From Prolixibacteraceae bacterium (GTDB taxonomy: Bacteria; Bacteroidota; Bacteroidia; Bacteroidales; Prolixibacteraceae): 64,000 nucleotides of DNA. The notes under the pieces are model-generated. The model made no database searches, was not told where the DNA came from, and was given only the letters and a program-made list of their open reading frames with translations. The translations under genes and the position numbers were made by a program. The stretch lies in the NCBI GenBank assembly GCA_019856515.1, contig CP082230.1, forward strand, positions 3,100,001 through 3,164,000, written 5' to 3'. Positions 17,960 to 26,279 of this stretch are shown piece after piece (positions within the stretch are counted from its first letter, which is position 1; every line of letters begins with the position of its first letter).

Positions 17960-20332
17960 ATGAAAACATTACATCTATATATATTCACCATCATCTCCTT
18001 CGCGCTATCTCTTAATGTGTCGGCACAGTCCACCACAATATCTGGGTTTATAAAAGACGAAGTAAGTAAAGAACCAATTGTTGGAGCGACAATATTTGAT
18101 CCATCAAGTTCTAAAGGATGCGCCACAAATTCCGAAGGATATTTCTCAATGTTTTTACCAGCGAACAAAATAACACTCGTTATTAGATCTATTGGCTACT
18201 CCACAAAAGAGATTACCGTAAGTTATACGGATAACAACCCAATAAACATACTAATCACTCCTAAGACGATTACAACAAAGGAAGTCAAGATAGAAGGGGA
18301 ACACAAAATTACAAGTATTCGAAGCATCCAGACTAGTGCACACTCCATTTCTCCTATTGAACTTCAGTCGTTGCCCTCTTTAGGTGGTGAAAAAGATATA
18401 GTGAAAGCACTACAGATGCTGCCTGGAGTAACAAGTGGATCTGAAGGGAGCAGTTCACTTGTCGTAAGAGGAGGAAGCCCAGATCAAAACCTATTTCTAA
18501 TTGATGGAGTACCAATCTATAATGCTTCTCATATTTTAGGACTTTTCTCTGTATTTACTCCAGAAGCCATCTCTAATGTAGATTTTTATAAAGGAGGATT
18601 TCCAGCACAATATGGTGGACGTCTATCATCTGTAGTGGATGTTTCTATGAAAGAGGGAAATAGAAATCATTTCACTGGAGATATCTCTATAGGAACCATA
18701 TCGAGCAAAGCATTAATCGAAGGACCTATCAACAAAGGGAAAGGAGCATTTATAATTACAGGAAGAAGAACTTACTTTGATATTCTAGCAGGTCCATTCA
18801 TTAAGAATCAAAACAACTTTAGTAGTGGTGAGTGGGAGGACAAAATGACCAAACTCAAACTATTTTTCTATGATGTAACTGGCAAATTAACCTATCAATT
18901 ATCTCCCAAATCCAAACTATTTGCTAGCTTCTATAAAGGAAAAGATCGTTCTGGGTCAGAGTTTGAGGAGAAAAAAAATGATAACAGTCAGTTCTTTAAC
19001 TATGGACAGGACATACAATGGGGGAACACTTCGGCCTCATTAAGATGGAACCATATACACTCTTCTAACTACTACAGTAATTTTAGAGTTTACATGGCAC
19101 AATACAAATACATGACAACTAATGAAAGTGAACAAGCTAGTCAATATAATAATACAAGTTCCTATAAAACAGAATATTCATCTATCGTAACGGACTGGGG
19201 GTTAAAATATGATGGACACTGGCTGGCCTCGGAAAAGAGTAAGATAAATTGGGAGCTAACAGGTATATATCACCAATTTACACCTGGAAAGAGAGAACAA
19301 AATTCAAGCAATAATGGGACATCTCAAACTATCGAACAAGGATCTGATGATCTCTCTACCAAAGAGCTTGGCTCATCAATAGAATGGGAAGTGGACCCCG
19401 TGAAGAATATTAAAGCAAGGGTCGGGCTGAGATATTCATTATATCACACCCAAAACACCACCTTCCATAGCTATCAACCCCGCATCTCCTTGCGCTTCAT
19501 GCCTACGCATTTTCTTTCATTAAAGGCATCATACGACTATATGCAGCAACCAATTCACCTACTAGCCCAGAATAGCCTTGATCTAGGAGCATCCATTTGG
19601 GTCCCCGCTACAGATAAGGTAAGCCCAGGGAAAAGTCAACAATTAACAGTCGGTCTATCCATACAATTATCTCCACAATGGTTATTCTCAGCAGAAGGAT
19701 GGACTAAAAAACTAGAAAATCAAATAGAGTATCGCTATGGTTATTATGATTCATCATCCCATTGGGAAGACGAAATCACTACTGGACAAGGAAGAGCATC
19801 AGGAATAGATTTCTTAATTCGCAAAAGAGAAGGAAAAACAAGAGGTTGGATCTCTTACACATACAGTAGAAATGAACGCCAATTTGATCAGTTAAACAAT
19901 GGACAATGGTACTCATATCGCTACGATCGAACCCATGATTTTAAAGTGGTAGCACAACACAACTTTTCGAAAAAAGTAAATATTGGATTAAACTATATTC
20001 ACTCTACAGGTTACCCATTCACCGTCCCTGAAAGTTACTTTTCATCTAAAATAGTAAAAGACTTCTGGGATTCTAGCAGAAAGGGGTACGTTGTTTCAAG
20101 TATCAATAACCAACGAATGAATAGCTATCATCGTTTGGATCTATCTATCTCTTTCAATAAAGAGAGGCGTAAAGGTACAAGAACATGGACTTTCGGAGTC
20201 TACAATGTGTATAATAGAAAAAACCCATATAATTATCTTATTGATTATCCTGATGCAGAGAGAATCCGTATTAGAGAATATTCAATCTTTAGCATTATTC
20301 CAAGTATAACCTATCGTTTCAACTTTAAGTAA
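17960..20332 (+). CDS. TonB-dependent outer-membrane receptor, second copy
   Basis: The 790-residue product shares the architecture of the receptor at 14202: signal peptide ending VSAQ (about 23), carboxypeptidase-regulatory-like domain (TISGFIKDEVSKEPIVGATIF), and a plug containing the same GGSPDQNLFLIDGVPIYN block. The barrel also ends in ITYRFNFK. Long identical stretches in the plug and barrel (RTYFDI, IHLLAQNS, SIWVPAT, YRYDRTHD) show a tandem duplication. The variable extracellular-loop regions (for example around residues 290-420) differ more, as expected if the two receptors bind related but different ligands. It is the last gene of the riboswitch cluster, followed by a stem-loop at 20344. 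Confidence -1.
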   Translation: MKTLHLYIFTIISFALSLNVSAQSTTISGFIKDEVSKEPIVGATIFDPSSSKGCATNSEGYFSMFLPANKITLVIRSIGYSTKEITVSYTDNNPINILITPKTITTKEVKIEGEHKITSIRSIQTSAHSISPIELQSLPSLGGEKDIVKALQMLPGVTSGSEGSSSLVVRGGSPDQNLFLIDGVPIYNASHILGLFSVFTPEAISNVDFYKGGFPAQYGGRLSSVVDVSMKEGNRNHFTGDISIGTISSKALIEGPINKGKGAFIITGRRTYFDILAGPFIKNQNNFSSGEWEDKMTKLKLFFYDVTGKLTYQLSPKSKLFASFYKGKDRSGSEFEEKKNDNSQFFNYGQDIQWGNTSASLRWNHIHSSNYYSNFRVYMAQYKYMTTNESEQASQYNNTSSYKTEYSSIVTDWGLKYDGHWLASEKSKINWELTGIYHQFTPGKREQNSSNNGTSQTIEQGSDDLSTKELGSSIEWEVDPVKNIKARVGLRYSLYHTQNTTFHSYQPRISLRFMPTHFLSLKASYDYMQQPIHLLAQNSLDLGASIWVPATDKVSPGKSQQLTVGLSIQLSPQWLFSAEGWTKKLENQIEYRYGYYDSSSHWEDEITTGQGRASGIDFLIRKREGKTRGWISYTYSRNERQFDQLNNGQWYSYRYDRTHDFKVVAQHNFSKKVNIGLNYIHSTGYPFTVPESYFSSKIVKDFWDSSRKGYVVSSINNQRMNSYHRLDLSISFNKERRKGTRTWTFGVYNVYNRKNPYNYLIDYPDAERIRIREYSIFSIIPSITYRFNFK

Positions 20333-20343
20333 TATCAGTTATG

Positions 20344-20368
20344 TCGCATGAATCATAAATTCATGCGA
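20344..20368 (+). terminator. Stem-loop after the second receptor
   Basis: A perfect 10-bp stem TCGCATGAAT/ATTCATGCGA with a 5-base loop, 11 bases after the stop. There is no proper T-run, so termination efficiency is uncertain; it may protect the mRNA 3' end. Confidence -1.
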
Positions 20369-20701
20369 TATAAACACCCAATAGATAGTAAACACGAAAT
20401 AATTAGTACACTTAGCACTATTACATATAATGAATGACATATTGATTACGCTTCCATTAAATTTCCAAGTTCATTTAGTTCTAGCCGAAATAGTGTAATA
20501 AGATATATGCCTTGAGTTGCCGAGTGTATATTTATTCCATTACTTTACCCTCTCCCAACACCTATTTTACAGCTCCACGTAAAAAGAAGTGCGCTATTAC
20601 CAACAATTTTGCTTACATGCTTGATAAAGGCAACCAGATAATGTTTTCTTGATGACATTCAATCCCAAGATATTATTAAAATGCACAACTTATAGTGGAT
20701 A

Positions 20702-20823
20702 TCCATAGGTTTTCTCCGTAGTTTGTTGATACTTGATTCATCAAAAATGTTAAATAAATGAATATCCTATGATGATAATATCATAAGGCTTTTTTTTAGC
20801 TCACGGTCAATCTATAATCGAAT
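20702..20823. repeat. Dispersed repeat B, copy 1
   Basis: The segment from about CATAGGTTTTCTCCGTAG through TTCATCAAAAATGTTAAAT to CGGTCAATCTATAATC is repeated at 58813-58953 with scattered differences and a 24-base insertion in the second copy. No coding frame is conserved. Function is unknown. Confidence -1.
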
Positions 20824-20850
20824 ATATACATATTCATAATCACAATCCTA

Positions 20851-20908
20851 TCTACATCTTAACAATCATTTGGGATATCAATCTCCCAAATAGTTGTTAA
20901 GATGTAGA
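20851..20908. repeat. 25-bp near-perfect inverted repeat
   Basis: TCTACATCTTAACAA plus ATTTGGGA on the left (20851-20875) faces the reverse complement on the right (20884-20908), with two mismatched positions and an 8-base spacer. It would form a very strong hairpin in RNA or a cruciform in DNA. No T-run on either side. Mobile-element end, long operator or RNA structure are all possible. Confidence -1.
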
Positions 20909-21343
20909 TATTTTAAAGCAAACAAGCTCTTTTTTCTCAAGTTAAGATATTCACATCAATCATTGTCATACGAATCAGCATTAGATATTATATTATACAG
21001 CATAAAAACAGTGTTTTTAAACTCTTCACACTAATTCTATTTATAAATTAAGAGCTCATCATTACACATTGCACAAAAGCTAACCCACTGTGCAATATTG
21101 ATTACCGTACAAATTTGCGCAAAGGAAACTATTTGCCAACAAATATCTTACACTATAGCAACTAAAATACAACCTCTTACACAAATCTTTATCATTCCGA
21201 ATTAAATCTTTTTTTACTATTATTGTAATCATTTGATCATAAAACCCTTTATAAAATTCAATTATTAAAATAGGAGCGACCAATTGCTTTTTTTATGAAT
21301 CTAAACAAAACCCTATCTATGACAATCTAAAAAGTATTGCCCT

Positions 21344-21541
21344 ATGACATTTCTAGAACATAAAGAAAAGTTAGAACACCTGCTAGAGTTAGTAACAAAA
21401 GGAAGATGTTTCGCACTTCAAGATGTAGCAGAAAAGTTTCAATGTAGTAGAAGAACTGTGAAAAGAATGCTATCTCAACTTAGACATGAAGGACACAATA
21501 TCTCATACTGTCCATCTTCCAAACGATTCTATCTAGAATGA
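21344..21541 (+). CDS. Small helix-turn-helix DNA-binding protein
   Basis: The 65-residue product is almost entirely one winged-helix/HTH_11-like unit. ALQDVAEKFQCSRRTVKRMLSQLRHEG (about 27-53) has the helix-turn-helix pattern with CSRRTVKRML as recognition helix, and the Arg/Lys-rich end SSKRFYLE resembles the wing. It has no ligand-binding or oligomerisation domain. It lies 372 bases upstream of the TOMM precursor on the same strand and is the only regulator-like gene nearby, so control of the TOMM operon is plausible but unproven. Similar tiny HTH proteins in Bacteroidota have no established role that I can name. Confidence -1.
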   Translation: MTFLEHKEKLEHLLELVTKGRCFALQDVAEKFQCSRRTVKRMLSQLRHEGHNISYCPSSKRFYLE

Positions 21542-21913
21542 ACAAGTAATCTTATTTTATAACATTCAATCATTTATAAAATATCAAGACCTAAAGAGGG
21601 GGAATATCTGATATTTAAAATGTAGCAACAACACAAACTGATATTGTGATTAACAACTTGTTATAGAATAAATCTTTCTCTAAAGTAATGGTAGACAAGG
21701 TCAAAACAGTATCGAAACTGTGGATGATAAAAATGATCTACTGTAAAGATTTAGAATTAATCTTTATAATAATTAAGCTCTAGAGAACATTTTTTACATG
21801 AAAAAGAAGGAGGGGGACATTTTTTGTCCCCCCTACCTCTTTAATTTGTAATAGTTAATGATAGAGAGTCTGGCGACACCTCTTAAAAGTAGCCTAATTA
21901 AACTTGAATAATT
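21542..21913 (+). promoter_or_regulatory. Leader region of the TOMM precursor gene
   Basis: The gene-free 372 bases hold two stem-loops: TAAAGATT/AATCTTTA (about 21743-21766) and GGGGGACA-TTTTT-TGTCCCCC (21812-21832). A sequence TTAATTTG (21841-21848) has one mismatch to the TAnnTTTG -7 box and would start transcription about 60 bases before the precursor ATG. The promoter call is weak. No second Cys-rich precursor is present. Confidence -1.
21812..21832. repeat. Strong GC-rich hairpin upstream of the precursor gene
   Basis: A perfect 8-bp stem GGGGGACA/TGTCCCCC closes a T5 loop, an unusual G/C run in AT-rich surroundings. It is flanked on the minus strand by a T-rich tract, so it could insulate the operon as a terminator for antisense transcription. 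It could also act as an operator or mRNA structure. Confidence -1.
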
Positions 21914-22027
21914 ATGAAAGTAACTAAATTATCAAGCAAGCAAAACCGCAAAGAGTATGTAGCTGCTGCGGGATGTTGTTGTAGTTGTTGTTGTAGTTGT
22001 TGTGTATCTGTAACAACAAATGCATAA
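21914..22027 (+). CDS. Streptolysin-S-like TOMM precursor peptide (37 aa)
   Basis: The ATG at 21914 opens a 37-codon gene that ends TAA at 22027. The leader MKVTKLSSKQNRKEYVAAA is followed by core GCCCSCCCSCCVSVTTNA: eight Cys and three Ser plus two Thr in 18 residues. The DNA core is a tandem TGTTGTTGTAGT repeat. Known: precursors of streptolysin S and clostridiolysin S have a short leader ending in a VAPG-type motif and a contiguous Cys/Ser block converted to thiazoles and oxazoles. Here VAAAG occupies the leader/core border. The maturation genes follow directly (leader-binding E1-like protein, YcaO, SagB, exporter), which makes this an identified substrate rather than a chance ORF. Post-translational cleavage near residues 19-20 is inference. 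It is too short for default gene callers and easily missed. Confidence -1.
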   Translation: MKVTKLSSKQNRKEYVAAAGCCCSCCCSCCVSVTTNA

Positions 22028-22036
22028 CAAAACTTA

Positions 22037-22069
22037 GTCCTTACAAAAGGTGTACTCTTTTGTAAGGAC
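22037..22069 (+). terminator. Hairpin between precursor and maturation genes (partial terminator)
   Basis: A perfect 13-bp stem GTCCTTACAAAAG/CTTTTGTAAGGAC with a 7-base loop begins 9 bases after the precursor stop. It is not followed by a clean T-run. In the streptolysin S operon a terminator-like hairpin after sagA makes precursor mRNA far more abundant than the enzyme mRNA. The same arrangement here suggests the same use, as partial terminator or processing/stability element. Confidence -1.
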
Positions 22070-22141
22070 GCCTAAACAAATCTCTTTTATTATATAAAAT
22101 AGTTCACGATACAATTCTAGCTAATTAACCTTTTCACATTA

Positions 22142-22163
22142 AGTTATCTACAACAAGATAACT
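22142..22163. repeat. Short palindrome upstream of the maturation operon
   Basis: A perfect 8-bp inverted repeat AGTTATCT/AGATAACT separated by 6 bases. A second one, ATAACC/GGTTAT (22201-22220), ends just before an in-frame ATG at 22221. Either could be an operator for the maturation genes; there is no direct evidence. Confidence -1.
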
Positions 22164-22268
22164 ATTAATTCTATATACTTATTGTCTTTGTGACCGACAA
22201 ATAACCAATATTTAGGTTATATGAGTATAGGCCCAAAGAACAGAATCCCACACACTAAATCTAAGACT

Positions 22269-23225
22269 ATGATGAACAAGTACGATATCTTTAAAGATGA
22301 AACACATCAGTGTTATCAGCTTAGGACAAAAACACAAACCTATTTATTAGAGTTTGATGAAGAGGAGAAAGAAAAGATCTTTCTAGATATAGTACAAGAG
22401 TTGCAAAACAAACCATCTTTAAATCTTAAAGCGCTTAAGGGAAAGTTATCAAAAACGCATCAAGACGATGCAAAGATCTTAGAGGTTCTATCAATTCTTA
22501 AAGAGTACCAGCTGCTATCCTATGAAATGATGACCGATTTAGATCCGACATCCACAGAAGCGGAATACATTCCCAATGGCACACATGATAAAAAGCTTGC
22601 CATAATTGGAGAAGGAGATATCACCGATAAAATAAAGCGGTTAGCCAAAGAGCATAAATTTAAAAGCATAAAAACCTTTGACTACTCTCCGAAACAAAAG
22701 ATAGAGAATATTATCAACGAATTTGATTTCATTCTTGTTGATGCATCCCATTGGTCACCTTTTCATCTCGAGCAGATCAACAAATTTGCATTAAAAAGTC
22801 ATACACCATGGCTATTTATAGGAGGTATTGAAGAGATGTCATTAAAGATCGGACCTCTTTTTTATGGAAAAGAGACTGGATGTTACGAATGTCTTATCAG
22901 CAGATATAAAAGTGCACACGACTACCCAGACTACTTAAGTAGTTATGAAACCCATTTAAAAACACATCAAAAAGGGAGTGTAAGGGAGCAGATTCCAAAT
23001 ATGCTTATTGCTGAAAACATCATTGCAAATATCGCAATGACCGAAGTATTGAATTTCTTTGACACATGGGCACTTCCCAATACGTGGAGAAACATTATTG
23101 ATATCAATTTCATGACCTTACAGTCAGAACATCATGCACTTCTAAAAAAGCCATATTGTGAATCTTGTAAGCCTGAACTAAAATATAATACAGCCCCTTG
23201 GCTTGAACCAATCACCCTTAAATAG
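22269..23225 (+). CDS. TOMM leader-peptide-binding E1-like (SagC-type) cyclodehydratase subunit
   Basis: I prefer the ATG at 22269 (MMNKYDIFKDETHQCYQLRT), which aligns with the usual start of the leader-binding domain; an in-frame ATG at 22221 would add a basic 16-residue stretch. The product is about 318 residues. The N-terminal ~85 residues look like the RiPP recognition element. The rest is the ThiF/E1-like fold (KKLAIIGEGDITDKIKRLA). Two CxxC pairs form the zinc site, GCYECLISR (Cys205/208) and YCESC (Cys297/300), as in TOMM ThiF-like partners. Known role: binds the precursor leader and presents the core to the YcaO protein, with which it forms the heterocyclase. YcaO starts 6 bases after its stop. 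Strong confidence from motifs and context. Confidence -1.
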   Translation: MMNKYDIFKDETHQCYQLRTKTQTYLLEFDEEEKEKIFLDIVQELQNKPSLNLKALKGKLSKTHQDDAKILEVLSILKEYQLLSYEMMTDLDPTSTEAEYIPNGTHDKKLAIIGEGDITDKIKRLAKEHKFKSIKTFDYSPKQKIENIINEFDFILVDASHWSPFHLEQINKFALKSHTPWLFIGGIEEMSLKIGPLFYGKETGCYECLISRYKSAHDYPDYLSSYETHLKTHQKGSVREQIPNMLIAENIIANIAMTEVLNFFDTWALPNTWRNIIDINFMTLQSEHHALLKKPYCESCKPELKYNTAPWLEPITLK

Positions 23226-23231
23226 TAAGAT

Positions 23232-24530
23232 ATGGCTGTTACAACACTTGTTAATGTATTAAAAACAATATCGTCGGAAGTAGGAATACTTCAACACGTC
23301 GTAAGCTCAACCAGACTCAATGGAGATCCCAAACTACAGGGGTGGGGAATACTTCCTTCAGATACTCGATATTTGAACGCCGAATCTTTTGGAGGACAAA
23401 GTGCAGGATGTGCTACAGAGTGGGAAGAGGCGATGCTTGGAACTATTGGTGAAACCGTAGAGCGTTATGCACCGACCTTTCATAACCCAGAAGAAGAGAT
23501 CTTCAGCAGTTATAAAGATTTAGATAAAAATGGTATTAATCCGAGCGAGTTTGCTCTTTTTCACCACAGCCAGTACAAGACATTTGAAGAGAGAGGGATG
23601 CCTGTTGTTCCTTTCACAGAAGATACTGAGGTAAGGTGGTTTCCGACCTACGACCTTACCGATGGGGAAGAGAAGTGGATTCCTGGACAATTCATATATA
23701 TGCCTTTCCGTAAAGACCCTAAGTTCATTACCATGAACACCTCTACAGGATTGGCAGCACACACCAACTATCATAAGGCCATTTTAACTGGACTCATGGA
23801 GGTGTTAGAAAGAGACAGCTTCGTTATTACGTGGTCACAAAAGATTGTTCCACCAAAGATTGTTATCGATGATGATATTCAAAGATATCTTGATGATAAT
23901 TTCCCTACTAAATATGAGTGGCACTTCTTCAACATGACCTATGACCTAGGAGTACCTTCTGTATTTGGGATCTGCTTTGGAGAGACTGAGTTTGGTAAAT
24001 TTGTTGCTATTGGAGGATCTACTAGAACAACTTTTGGAGAAGCCGTAAAGAAAACAATACATGAAGTAGGGCAAGCAATCCCATTCTTTAGATACTCCTT
24101 AGAGTCTCGAAACGATTGGGAACCAGATGATGATTTCACCAAACTTTTCGATTTCGATGACCACTCCCTTCTATATGTCAAAAGACCTGACTTATGGGGA
24201 GAGTTCAATCGTTGGACAGATGCTCCTGAATCATTCGAAATTGATTTTAATGAAGTACCCTCAACCAATGATATAAAGACCATACGAGAGGTTACCAAAG
24301 TCTTAAAGAAAAAAGGATACAATGTATTGGTAAAGGACCTTACCACTCCAGATCTTAGACAAATAGGATTCTATAGCATCAAAGTATTCGTACCTCAACT
24401 AATACAGCTTGCAGGGGCTTACTTACTATATTATCATGGTGGAAAACGCCTCTATGAAGTACCCAATGCAATGGGATATAACGCTAATGATTTTGATAAT
24501 TTAAATCCATTTCCACATCCATTCCCTTAA
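23232..24530 (+). CDS. YcaO-type TOMM cyclodehydratase (SagD-like)
   Basis: The 432-residue product is a canonical YcaO enzyme. The ATP/Mg site motifs are TIGETVERY (Glu74/Glu77/Arg78) and LMEVLERDSF (Glu190/Glu193/Arg194), with NTSTGLAAH at about 169-177 and TIHEVGQAI at about 276-284. The C-terminus ends NPFPHPFP, containing the PxPxP motif that marks azoline-forming YcaO proteins and is needed for catalysis. It uses ATP to phosphorylate the amide backbone and cyclise Cys/Ser/Thr into thiazoline/oxazoline rings on the peptide at 21914. It is paired with the E1-like gene upstream (6-base gap) and SagB downstream (12-base gap). Function is firm; the exact substrate positions are not known. 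Confidence -1.
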   Translation: MAVTTLVNVLKTISSEVGILQHVVSSTRLNGDPKLQGWGILPSDTRYLNAESFGGQSAGCATEWEEAMLGTIGETVERYAPTFHNPEEEIFSSYKDLDKNGINPSEFALFHHSQYKTFEERGMPVVPFTEDTEVRWFPTYDLTDGEEKWIPGQFIYMPFRKDPKFITMNTSTGLAAHTNYHKAILTGLMEVLERDSFVITWSQKIVPPKIVIDDDIQRYLDDNFPTKYEWHFFNMTYDLGVPSVFGICFGETEFGKFVAIGGSTRTTFGEAVKKTIHEVGQAIPFFRYSLESRNDWEPDDDFTKLFDFDDHSLLYVKRPDLWGEFNRWTDAPESFEIDFNEVPSTNDIKTIREVTKVLKKKGYNVLVKDLTTPDLRQIGFYSIKVFVPQLIQLAGAYLLYYHGGKRLYEVPNAMGYNANDFDNLNPFPHPFP

Positions 24531-24542
24531 AAGTGACAACCT

Positions 24543-25400
24543 ATGAATATCAAAGAAATAAGAAACAGGTATCAAGAGAAAGATGGAGGTATGTACGGCA
24601 AACGTAATATCGAAAACTCTTTGGCCATGTTATATCACGAAAACAGCAAATTTACCACATATTCGGCACGTATTGAAGGTCAAAAGATCATGGGATTCAA
24701 TAACGAGTTTGTTAATAAAAGAGCATATCAACCTTATAAATGCTATCCAAACACAACTCGTATTGACCTGAATGACTACAAAAACACGCCTCTAAAAAAA
24801 GACTTAATCTCGGTTCTAAACCAAAGGAGGAGTGTACGTCAATACAATGATACATACAAGATCTCTCTAAGTGAGATTACCACATTACTCTATAACTCAT
24901 ATGGAGTAAGCAACCAACAAAAGCTAAATAATGTTGGTCGAGATGCACATATGGGCTTAAGAAATGTTCCATCGGGTGGAGGTCTATTTCCACTAGAGGC
25001 ATACCTTGTTATTCAAAATGCACATATCCCATCTGGACTTTATCACTATCGTTCCGATATCAATCAATTGGAATGTCTCAAAGAGGGTGATTTTAAACAA
25101 GATCTTGCCAACATAATACAAGCAGAGCCATATGTACAGATTAAAGACGCATCGATGGTTGTACTCCTCACAGGAGTTGTAGAGCGCTCTATCATCAAAT
25201 ATGGTGAAAGGGGATATCGATTCATGCTCCAAGAGAGTGGTGAGGTTGCACAAACACTATCAATACTAGGCGAAGCATTAGACCTTGGCTCCTGTATTCT
25301 TGGTGGATATTTAGATGACAAAGTCAACTCATTTATTGGAATAGATGGAGTCTTCGAGTCCATAAATAATGTGATTGTATTTGGAGGTAAAACAAAATAA
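24543..25400 (+). CDS. SagB-type FMN azoline dehydrogenase
   Basis: The 285-residue product has the nitroreductase-like flavoprotein signature: RRSVRQYND at about 93-101, then VPSGGGLFPLEAYLV, and near the end YRFMLQESGEVAQTLSILGEALDLG followed by an ILGGYLDD segment. SagB proteins use FMN to oxidise azolines to stable azoles, consistent with a thiazole-rich product. A cofactor-binding Arg is present at the start of the fold. It lies between YcaO and the ABC exporter in the operon. Nothing points to degeneration. Confidence in family is high; whether all rings are oxidised cannot be told. Confidence -1.
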   Translation: MNIKEIRNRYQEKDGGMYGKRNIENSLAMLYHENSKFTTYSARIEGQKIMGFNNEFVNKRAYQPYKCYPNTTRIDLNDYKNTPLKKDLISVLNQRRSVRQYNDTYKISLSEITTLLYNSYGVSNQQKLNNVGRDAHMGLRNVPSGGGLFPLEAYLVIQNAHIPSGLYHYRSDINQLECLKEGDFKQDLANIIQAEPYVQIKDASMVVLLTGVVERSIIKYGERGYRFMLQESGEVAQTLSILGEALDLGSCILGGYLDDKVNSFIGIDGVFESINNVIVFGGKTK

Positions 25401-25410
25401 TCGATGGCAT

Positions 25411-26277
25411 ATGGAAAAGATGATACAAATAAAAGACCTTCATTATAAAGTTTCGAATAAAGAGATCCTGAAAGGTGTCGATCTAGAGATTAACGAAGGT
25501 GATATTTTTGCACTACTTGGTGTCAATGGATCTGGGAAATCTACCCTAATTGATCTTGTACTTAAAGATATATCTCCATCAAAAGGAGAGGTGATCTACA
25601 GCAATAAGATAAGTCCAAAATTCGATAACGTAGGGGTTGTATATGATAAGCTGCCTCTCTTTATGGTATTCACTGTAGACGAAACCATCAAATATTTTTG
25701 TGCCATTTACAGAACCTCATTTAAGGAGATCGAGAAGAGGTACTATCGTCTTTTCCAGCTCACGGAGATCCGAAAGTCTCTTGTAGAGAAGCTATCTCAT
25801 GGAGAAAAAAAACGACTCTGTCTGCTCCTATCAATACTTACTCCGAAAGAGTTATTGATTCTTGACGAGCCCTTTGCCAACCTTGACCCTCCAATGATAG
25901 AGTTGATGTGGAAAACATTAAAAAATGAGAGTCAAACCATATTCTTCTCTACTCACCATTGGAAAGAAGTACAACATGTTGCAACCAAGGTTGCCTTTAT
26001 TCATCAAGGGCATATTATAGGCCAAGTTGACTCTCCTAAGAATATTCTATCTCAATTCGATAACAAAAAGGTAGTAATCAGTAGTAGTGCAAAGAGTGAA
26101 CTATTAATGGAAGAGCTAAAGACACAACAACACTACCTTTTAGATGAAGAGATCCATCTACTACAGTCTCCTGAAAATGGAGCTCTTGATTTAGTGACAA
26201 AACACCAAATGAACTACTCAATCCAAGATGTAACGATTATCGATGCCTATCTTTTTGAAGGCAATAAACTAAGATAA
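25411..26277 (+). CDS. ABC transporter ATP-binding protein of the TOMM exporter
   Basis: Start at ATG 25411 (MEKMIQIKDLHYKV) gives 289 residues, 10 bases after sagB. Walker A GVNGSGKST is at residues 37-45, signature motif LSHGEKKR at 128-135, Walker B LLILDEP at 147-153, and the switch His is in FFSTHHWKE. The C-terminal extra ~85 residues resemble those of CcmA/SagG-type drug and bacteriocin exporters. It powers export of the modified peptide with the permease at 26280 (2-base gap). Partnership is firm from gene order; substrate is inferred from the operon. Confidence -1.
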   Translation: MEKMIQIKDLHYKVSNKEILKGVDLEINEGDIFALLGVNGSGKSTLIDLVLKDISPSKGEVIYSNKISPKFDNVGVVYDKLPLFMVFTVDETIKYFCAIYRTSFKEIEKRYYRLFQLTEIRKSLVEKLSHGEKKRLCLLLSILTPKELLILDEPFANLDPPMIELMWKTLKNESQTIFFSTHHWKEVQHVATKVAFIHQGHIIGQVDSPKNILSQFDNKKVVISSSAKSELLMEELKTQQHYLLDEEIHLLQSPENGALDLVTKHQMNYSIQDVTIIDAYLFEGNKLR

Positions 26278-26279
26278 CT

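Larger units (their letters stand above)
20369..21343. other. Long gene-free stretch between receptor cluster and TOMM region
   Basis: Nearly 1 kb without a supported gene. It contains one copy of a dispersed repeat (20702-20823), a 25-bp imperfect palindrome (20851-20908) and a smaller inverted repeat ATTGCACA/TGTGCAAT (about 21065-21093). The rest is AT-rich with stop codons in all frames. It looks like an accessory junction. Confidence -1.

Noticed and set aside
21798..21851. A 17-codon ORF starting MKKKEGDIF upstream of the TOMM precursor, as a possible second precursor
   Set aside because: Only one Cys, and it is formed by the GGGGGACA hairpin; no core-like residues.
21964..22009. Tandem TGT/AGT repeats as a simple microsatellite only
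   Set aside because: They lie in frame in a precursor next to heterocyclase genes; their coding sense explains them.
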